Source of the DNA: Parietaria judaica
Lineage: Eukaryota > Streptophyta > Magnoliopsida > Rosales > Urticaceae
NCBI GenBank assembly: GCA_954871525.1
Contig: OX940870.1
Span: forward strand, 30,990,555 to 31,054,554
DNA: 64,000 nt
Reading direction: 5' to 3'
Made by a program: the position numbers and the translations under genes. This document shows, piece by piece, positions 57,175 through 64,000 of this stretch (positions are counted from its first letter, which is position 1; each line of letters starts with the position of its first letter). The notes under the pieces are model-generated. The model was not told where the DNA came from. It searched no databases and saw only the letters and a program-made list of their open reading frames with translations.

Positions 57175-57813
57175 CTTCGTATCTTGTTTCAGTTTCTCTC
57201 TTTAGCTGTTTTAGATGTACTCTAGTGTAGTTAAACTAATTTCTATATGCAATGCAATTTTGACTTTTACTAATCAGCGAAAGCTAAAACGTAATGATCA
57301 GTTTTAGAGAATCTGTACGAGTTTTTTTTTTTAACAGGAATCTGTACGAGTTTAATACACTAATTTAAGCAAAAGTAACACATGTTTTTTTTTTAATAAG
57401 GAAACAAAAAAGAAATATCTTCCGAACATAGTAGAATTTTGTTAAATTAATAACCTCGGTAAAATAATATTTTTGCATACTCCTAAGTCTAACTAACATG
57501 ACTAAATTTTACCTTAATAATTAATAACCTCAATAATATAATAAAATCTTCCGGTCCAACAATATTAATTTGTAGATGTTTTACTGCAGTGTGATCTAAT
57601 TTGACGGGGCCAATTAATCGAAAAATAAAAAGAAGGTATAAAATATTAATTCGGACTGAATGCCCCAAAGAACTTGTACTAATTAGCTCTCTTATCATTT
57701 TATTACCAATCATCTTTTAAGTACTTACGAAGTATACTACTAATGAATATTTGCTGAATGCAACAGTTTTTCGTTGCTAAGCATTTGGTGCATGACAGCT
57801 ATCCAAAAATGCG
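57175..57813. other. 3' UTR of CPSF73-I and intergenic DNA
   Basis: The first about 120 bp are plausible 3' UTR; the rest is AT-rich without a gene. Confidence 0.4.
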
Positions 57814-57816
57814 TTA

Positions 57817-58986
57817 GAGCATCTCCAATGAGACGATATTACGTTATTTTTGGTGTGATTTTTACACCAAACTTCTCCAATGAGACTTCAAAACTCCCAC
57901 CATTTTAGTGAAATGGAATAGTGTTGCACTATATTTGGTGTGATACTATTTACAACACCAAACACTATTTACTTATTTTATTAGTATATTGATAAAGTAA
58001 ATAAATATTAATTGAATAGATAAAAGAAATATTAATAAAATATTAAATGGTGTAATATTTGGTGTTGTGGTTGGAGTAGAAAGTATTTTTGGTAGGGGTG
58101 AAAATTTGTACTCGGTTCCCGGTTTTGTCCCGGTTCTGGTCCCGGTACCGAACCGTTTTTGGCAAAAAATCAGTTTTTTTCTTTTTAGTATAACCTAAAA
58201 AGGGACGTCCTGGTTCCGGTTTGAAAAACCAAAACCAAAACCAATTCAAAATATGAAATTCCCGGTTTTCTTGTCCCGGTTCCGGTTTTATGTCGTTTTG
58301 TTATAAGTTTGTCGTTTTTTAGCATGTCATTTCTTTTAAGTCGTTTACTATTATGTTCTTAATCTATTATTTTATTTTTTTCAGCCCATTATTTTAACAT
58401 GTCATTTATTTTTCAGTCATTACACGGTATTTTATTTAACACGTCATTTCTTATATGTTGTTTTGTTATAAGAAATAATTTGTTTGTACTCGGTATCTAC
58501 TATTTAGCATTTTAGACTCGGTTTTTTGCACTGAGATTTGAATTTGGTATTGTTAAGTTCACGACGTGAACTAAGATCTTGCATTTGTTTATTTTGTATT
58601 TTGCTTTGTACTCGGATTTCGTATTTTACGTTTTGGATTTACTCGGTTTTACTCGGATTTGGTATTTACTCGGATTTGGTAATTTTCATGTTTCTATCTT
58701 GGATTTTGTCCCGGATTTTTCCCGGTTTCTGTCCCAAATTTTGGTCCTAAAAAAATGGGATTTTAATTGGTGTCCTGGTCCCGGTCCCGGTTCTGATTTA
58801 AATAAAAAACAAGGACTTTTCAGAATCAAAACCAAAATCGGGACAGAAAACTGTGTCCCGTTTTTCCGGGACAGGGACAAAAAATATTCAAATTCCCGTT
58901 TCTCGGTTCTGGTTTCAGCCCTAATTTTTGGTGTTAAAACTCCACTAAAATAGTGTAATTTGCATTGTTGTGGTTGGTGATGCAGA
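57817..58986. mobile_element. Tourist-like MITE interrupted by a hAT element
   Basis: The left part (57817-58093) and right part (58932-58986) together form a copy of the MITE at 27941-28278, starting gagcatctccaa after tta and ending in a diverged ttggtgatgc. A hAT element fills 58094-58923, so this MITE is the older insertion. Confidence 0.8.
58094..58923. mobile_element. hAT element (830 bp) nested in the MITE
   Basis: Ends taggggtgaaaat and ttcagccct(a)a with perfect 8-bp target duplications atttttgg (58086-58093 and 58924-58931). The interior is rich in cccggttccggttt and tactcggattt repeats. No transposase frame. Confidence 0.88.
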
Positions 58987-60112
58987 TTTGGTGTTCTAAC
59001 GATTTCCCACCTTAATTAGTTTAAATATACCTAATATTAGTGGCGGAGTCAGGATTTCAATTCAGATTGTGCTTATTAGGCAAATAAGCACACAATTAAC
59101 AACAAATAACAAGAATCAGTAATAACATTGTAATATATATATGACTTACCCTAGTATATATATAAAAAAAAGACATCACGTTTTCATTTATTTAAGTATT
59201 ACATTGTAAATTCATCGTTGGTAGAAATAGAAATATCCAAGCGACTATAATACAATTTTAAACGCCAAAATAAAAAATTAATTTTTATCTATATTTTCAT
59301 GTATAATAATGTATATATATAACAAATAGCGAATATAATATCTTTAACAATGTAATTAAACGAGTATAAGAATGTATTAATATTTTTAATAACGGAAAAA
59401 GAGCTTAAAATTGAGAAAGAAAAATAAACAAAAAATAAGACTAACCCAAGAGTGGAACTGAGTTCCTCTCTCTAGTGAGAAGAGAGGCTTGTCAAAATCA
59501 TTTTAGCCAGTTTAATTAAATGCTATTGTATTTATTTTATTTATCCATCAAATTTTATAATGATATATAATTTTTTTCTTTTTTACACAAACACAATTAT
59601 TTTAATATTTTCACGTCGTTTTTAGGTGCTGCCCCGACGTACACTAAGCTCTATATAGCTTCGCCCTTGCCTACTATAGCATTTTAGTATAAATAACATC
59701 ACAACTTGACATATATAGTTGTTATTTTGGGATCATTGTACAGTATTTTGAGATTATTATGATATGTACAAGGATTGGGGATTATAGTTTTTTTTTTGGA
59801 TAATATTATAAGAATTCTATAAAATTATTCGCCTACCAACCTCTCATCAAACTCAAGCCCGTTGAGGTGTTAAAAAAAAAAAAAAAAAAACCCGTTGAGT
59901 GGGCGTTGGGGCCAAAAATGGTTGATTTAATGTAAATTATAATTTTTTTTGAAAGCAATTTAATGTAAATTATAATGAAGAAGCAGTTGATGAACAATTT
60001 GAAATGCTACGAGTCTTGCATGTTGCTGCAAGACGTCAAAAGTTGACCCCAAAATTAGCAATTGTCTGATTTGGCTGGTTGTAGCGTTAACGTGATATTA
60101 AATGGAAGATAT
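58987..60112. other. AT-rich intergenic DNA
   Basis: Near 59030-59110 and 59620-59670, tggcggagtcaggatt and aagctctatatagcttcgccc look like the two ends of another decayed element; no duplication confirmed. An A-run lies at 59872-59890. No gene is supported. Confidence 0.35.
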
Positions 60113-60689
60113 TTTATTTTAGGGTTCTTAAGGGTAATAGCCAATCTTAAAAGTGGGTTTAGCAAAATAGCCAAACTTTAGTTAATTTTGTAAACTAGCC
60201 AATTAACCTTTTAAGTGAATTTCTAATTACATTATTACCCTTAATAATTAAAAACGAAATTAAAAATAAATAAAAAAATAAAACGTATTTTATGTATAAT
60301 TGATTTGGTCAACATTAATTACATCAATTAAATAATTAACACCTTAATTGCCTTATATATTACACGTTTTAAAATTATTAATCATTGCTATTATTATGGA
60401 GATTGCTATTATTATGGAAACTAAATCCACATTTTTAGGTTTTCAATTTCGAATTTAATTGCTGAAATTAATATAAAAACCCACTTTTAATTTCGGTTAA
60501 TATTTTTATTGTGTTAATCAACATAAATTAACAACGAATTAACGTAAATCAACAACGAATCAACGTAAATTAATAACGAATCAACGTAAATTAACAATAA
60601 AAAATATTATTCATATTAAAATGTAAATACAATAATCAAATATATTAAATACAAAAAATAATCTCTCTCTTTCTCTCTCCCGTAATACC

Positions 60690-60830
60690 GCCGAAGCTTC
60701 GCCGTCGATCACCGTGGCCTCCGTGTTTCCGAGCGCGCAACCCGTCGGAGTACTTGTTGGTGAGGCACGACCGGACGGTCTCCATACCCGCACTGCACGT
60801 GAAATTGACGAAGAAGGATAAACTGAAATA
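60690..60830 (-). pseudogene. Serine hydroxymethyltransferase-like fragment captured by MULE-2b
   Basis: The minus-strand frame reads FVNFTCSAGMETVRSCLTNK then YSDGLRARKHGGHG. It resembles the highly conserved SHMT segment ENFTS..VME.VGS.LTNKYSEG.PG.RYYGG, from family knowledge. The glycine-rich end is degenerate. The fragment is about 40 codons long, lacks the PLP-lysine region, and is followed by a CT tract. It is a cargo remnant, not an enzyme gene. Confidence 0.6.
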
Positions 60831-61138
60831 AACACAAATTAACAAACACAAATGTACAGTAAATAAAACAAAATTTATATTAAAAAAATAAACATAATCA
60901 GTAAACTAAAATACACACAGATTAAAGACATTAATATGGATCTACAACAAATTAAATCAAATGATTTTTTAAATTAAAAAATTAAACATTACTAAACCGA
61001 ATTAACATGAATTAATGAACATCAACACGAATTAATTCACCGACTCCGTTGATGGCAGTCGGAGCTTGACAGTGCGTGCAGAGGTGGTGGGTGGTGTTCA
61101 AACCCAGATTCAACGCTTCAGAGAGAAGGCGATGCCTA

Positions 61139-61363
61139 TTAGACTCCTACCTCGGTGATTGAGCGCGAAAACAGACTCCACGAAATCGTCGACGAACTCC
61201 GCGACTTCTCCGCCGGCGACATCATCTCCATCGACGACGGATCGGCAGAGCGATCCCGCGCGGCACAGATCGAAGGTGAGTTGTGGACGGAGACTCTCCT
61301 CCGTAGGTCGGAGATGACCGGGACGGCGTGCTTCGCCGCCGCGCTGTCCGCCATGGCCGACAA
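61139..61363 (-). other. Possible captured exon in MULE-2b
   Basis: GC-rich frame of 74 aa starting MADSAAAKHAVPVISDLRRR, preceded by a CT-rich leader-like tract and ending beside a GAG|GTAGGA donor-like site near 61149. The opposite strand is also open and has its own good donor (AAG|GTGAGT near 61276), so the coding strand is undecided. I do not recognise either protein. Confidence 0.3.
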
Positions 61364-61427
61364 AGCTCGGAGGAGAGAGAGAAGCTTTGGTTATGGTTCA
61401 AAGAGAGAAGAAGAAGAAGAATGGCTC

Positions 61428-61469
<42 letters not shown>

Positions 61470-61727
61470 TCAAAATTTGTAATTAAATTCCAAAATTTGT
61501 GCACAATTAATCATACCATGATTTGTGGGATAATGATAATTACCAATTTAATTAATTACGAAAATAATAAACGAAATTGATTAATTAAAGGGTATTTTAG
61601 TATTAAAATTTGAATTAAATGTGACACCTCATGTTAATTGGCTAGTTTACAAAATTAACCAAAGTTTGGCTATTTTACAAAATCAAAGTTTCAATTTAGC
61701 TATTTGGTGCAATTTTTCTTTAATTTA

Positions 61728-63393
61728 AGAACACTTTGGGATTGACTCACTCAATTATGGAGTTAGAGATATTCACACTTTTCTAGATGACGTTAACATT
61801 TGAAGATAGTTCCTGGTTTCTTTTTCTAGTGCCTTTTTAGTTCTTTACTTTAAAATGGTCCCAAAATCATGTCTCTTTTTTAATGGACCAAAACATGTTT
61901 CAGATGGCCATAAGCTATGGAGTATGGACCCCATCAGACACGTTTCACATTTAAATAAAGGATAATCGCAACAAAAGTACTTAAACTTTGATCAATTGAA
62001 TTGACGGGAGTTAAAAGTGAAAAAATAGCTACAAAAATATTCAAAATCAACAAGTATTAAGCAACACATTTCTTCGTCCTTTTTTTTTTTCCGAAGTCAA
62101 TTGAGTGAAGATACTAGATAGTTGGATGAACACATAAATGTGTATCTTAAGTATAATTTAATAGCACTATGTTGAAAAAAAATTGAGTTTGTGTATGTGC
62201 CATCACACATTTGTTGACTTTTAGTATTTTTCTGCTATATTTTACTATAAACCCCTTCCGGTTCAATTGTTTGAAATTTTGATATTTTTTCCTTAGTTAT
62301 CCCTTTAAATAATTTTCTTTGGACTACCATCCGATTTTTTTAGGTAAAATATTTGTCGTTGATATTCTTAGTTTGATTACTAGTTTATTGGACAATTGCG
62401 CCGAACGAAAATATTCGACTCGTAATGTTTGTTGTGCATACAAGTGCGATATGCATGCACGGTGGTAGCGGCGACATCGACATCACATGAAAAGCTTTGT
62501 GGCGGATTAGTAGAGCCGCTTTCTCAACATCGATGTCCTTCACAGTAAAACACACGTTGGGACGCCGGTCAAGTGGTGGTGCGTGAGAGTCATAATCCCA
62601 TGAACTGTAAAAGCAAGAAAGAGTAAGCTATTCAATCTCGCATCACCTGAACATGGGGTGTGATGATGAGATGCTCACGACACTATACAGGCATAAAAAT
62701 TGCACAATTATTTGAGATCATACATGTACGAGATTGTATGATCGAAGAGGCTCAAAATAATTAAATATTACTACTTATATCAACAAGATACATCTTCTTT
62801 CCGATAATTCATTACATCAAGTATTTTTGTTGTAATTTTTCTCAAATATATTAGAGGCACGTAAGTTTTTCTTGAACAATTCTTTTGCACAAAGATATGG
62901 CCAAGTTTGTATCACCTCCATTATTCAATTATTTTTTATGACTCAGAATCTCTTTTGGATTCACTCAGAATAGAATATATCCTAAACTTATCAATGTATA
63001 AAACAAATAAAGGATAGAGAAATCGATGACTCGAGCAACTTTTAGAGTTACACGGATAATTTATAGTATTTTAAAAAACTAAGATACAAAAACAGGGACC
63101 CATGTGTAAATATTAAAGAAAATCAGCGCGAAAAGTGCAAAAAGAAAAAGAGAAAACCCTCCAAAAATATCATCGCCGCGACAATAGGCGAATCAAACGA
63201 AACTGAAGAACTGAGCCTCCATAGCCGAGCAGCGACGCTTCTGCAGATTCTTCGCTCTCGCCGGCACCGGAGACTCGTGAACCTGCGACCGAGATGTCTC
63301 CCAAAGCCCCCGCTCACTCCCAGGCACGTCCGCTCCTCAATCGCGGTTTCTGTGTAGTCGCAACTGCGCATTTGAGGTGATTGTGCCCTAGCC
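61728..63393. other. Intergenic DNA, possible isolated exon, and BTL gene 5' flank
   Basis: 61960-62240 resembles the repeat near 15180-15290 (acttaaactttgatcaat, acatttcttcgtcc blocks). On the minus strand, 62604-62385 has an open stretch of about 72 codons after a TTACAG acceptor, containing RPNVCFTVKDIDVEKAALL. It has no start codon and is not recognised. 63120-63393 is the probable promoter and 5' UTR of the carrier gene. Confidence 0.3.
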
Positions 63394-63840
63394 ATGAAGG
63401 TATCTTCGTCTATCTTACTCTTTGGGCTGTTTATTTGGCAGCAGACGAAGTTCGGAGGGGTCTTTGGAGACGTCTATGGCGCGACCACGATGCTTCTTCC
63501 CAAGGAGATGGGGCCCCATGTTTCCCCAAAGTTCGAGCTCCGATTCCAGCTCCCAGATTTTGGCCGTGCTTGTAAGGTCCGTTATATTTTGTACTTTTGA
63601 AAATATAAAATTGGTTGCCAAGTGCTTGTATTTATGATTATGAATGGTTTTTTTTTTATTTGAAAACATCTCTTAGTGTGAGATCTATCAATCATCTTTC
63701 GATTGCTCGTCGACGCGAGGTTTATCTGATGTGTTTTTACCACAGGAAGTCGTGAAAACGAGAGAAGCGGCGGAGTTCCTCAGTGGGGCTTTAGCCGGGG
63801 CCATGACAAAAGCTGTTCTTGCGCCCCTTGAAACGATCAG
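63394..63840 (+). CDS. Mitochondrial adenine nucleotide carrier, BTL type (5' part; continues past window)
   Basis: Exon 1 (63394-63576) encodes MKVSSSILLFGLFIW and a segment with LPKEMGPHVSPKFELRFQLP. Exon 2 (63746-63840) encodes EVVKTREAAEFLSGALAGAM then TKAVLAPLETIR, the first helix and PX(D/E)XXR-like signature (PLETIR) of the mitochondrial carrier family. Sequence and exon layout resemble plant Brittle1-like carriers (BTL1 group) rather than ADP/ATP translocases. Those proteins exchange adenine nucleotides across the inner mitochondrial or plastid membrane; the substrate here is inferred. The exon 1 donor (AAG|GTCCG) is weak and the start codon is provisional. The remaining exons lie beyond 64000. 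Confidence 0.75.
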
Positions 63841-64000
63841 GTTTACTTTCCACGCTATCTTAATCAATTTTGACACTCATGCCTTGTACTAATACTAATG
63901 TGGAGTTTGTGATTGCTGACCGTCTCGATAAACATAATAATTAACTATCGTATGTATAAATTGTTACCGATTGCTGCCCCTTCTCAAGTGGATTATACCT

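Larger units (their letters stand above)
60122..61718. mobile_element. MULE-2b: second copy of the 1.6-kb MULE, different cargo
   Basis: Ends match MULE-2a (17151-18735) in reverse orientation over about 170 bp at one side and 280 bp at the other. Flanks tttatttta (60113-60121) and tttaattta (61719-61727) differ at one base, consistent with a 9-bp target duplication. The region between, 60660-61430, does not match the cargo of MULE-2a. Confidence 0.82.

Noticed and set aside
1..64000. tRNA or rRNA genes
   Set aside because: No cloverleaf with A and B boxes was seen by eye. The only rRNA-like sequence is the 5S-derived part of the Cassandra LTR.

Overview
This 64-kb window is nuclear DNA of a flowering plant, most likely a eudicot. 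It shows long AT-rich intergenic stretches, intron-rich genes, two plant-specific SAUR genes, a P-class PPR gene and many plant transposons (hAT, Mutator-like, PIF/Harbinger, CACTA, LINE remnant, Cassandra TRIM). All calls come from reading the sequence; no database search was run.

Layout. 1-14.5 kb is transposon-dominated: a CACTA-like gene remnant (about 0.9-2.6 kb), a 1.4-kb internally deleted hAT (2680-4074), a 3.7-kb Pack-MULE carrying a DNA-ligase-6/SNM1-like fragment and an inverted minisatellite (4304-7959), one SAUR gene (8475-8927), a fold-back element, and a 4.4-kb hAT with a broken transposase gene (10071-14436). 14.5-29 kb holds a second SAUR gene (15863-16417, minus), a 1.6-kb MULE with exact target duplications (17151-18735), a GC-rich hAT-like element, LINE RNase H remnants, a PIF/Harbinger MITE and AT-rich DNA without genes. 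29.4-41.4 kb is one intact SEN1-type helicase gene (minus, 21 exons, predicted 2,286 aa). 42-46 kb holds MITEs and an LTR-like block. 46.1-48.5 kb is an intronless PPR gene (minus), the apparent orthologue of Arabidopsis At4g01570. 48.7-53.6 kb contains a solo Cassandra LTR with a 5S-rRNA-like domain and a 3.9-kb hAT of the same family as the 2680 copy. 54.05-57.17 kb is an intact CPSF73-I gene (plus, 5 exons, 696 aa). 57.8-62 kb holds nested MITEs and a second copy of the 1.6-kb MULE with different cargo, including a serine-hydroxymethyltransferase-like fragment. The window ends inside a mitochondrial adenine-nucleotide carrier (BTL type) gene starting at 63394.

Function. The helicase and CPSF73-I both belong to RNA polymerase II 3'-end processing, termination or R-loop biology, and the PPR protein to organellar RNA metabolism. 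I see no evidence that they form a regulated cluster; plant gene order of this kind is usually incidental.

I found no convincing new biochemical system. The most unusual signal is an intronic block of about 240 bp, with two hairpins sharing one loop sequence, that is nearly identical in two hAT transposase genes whose proteins have diverged strongly. Next come two MULE families that carry gene fragments, one with the same ends around different cargo.
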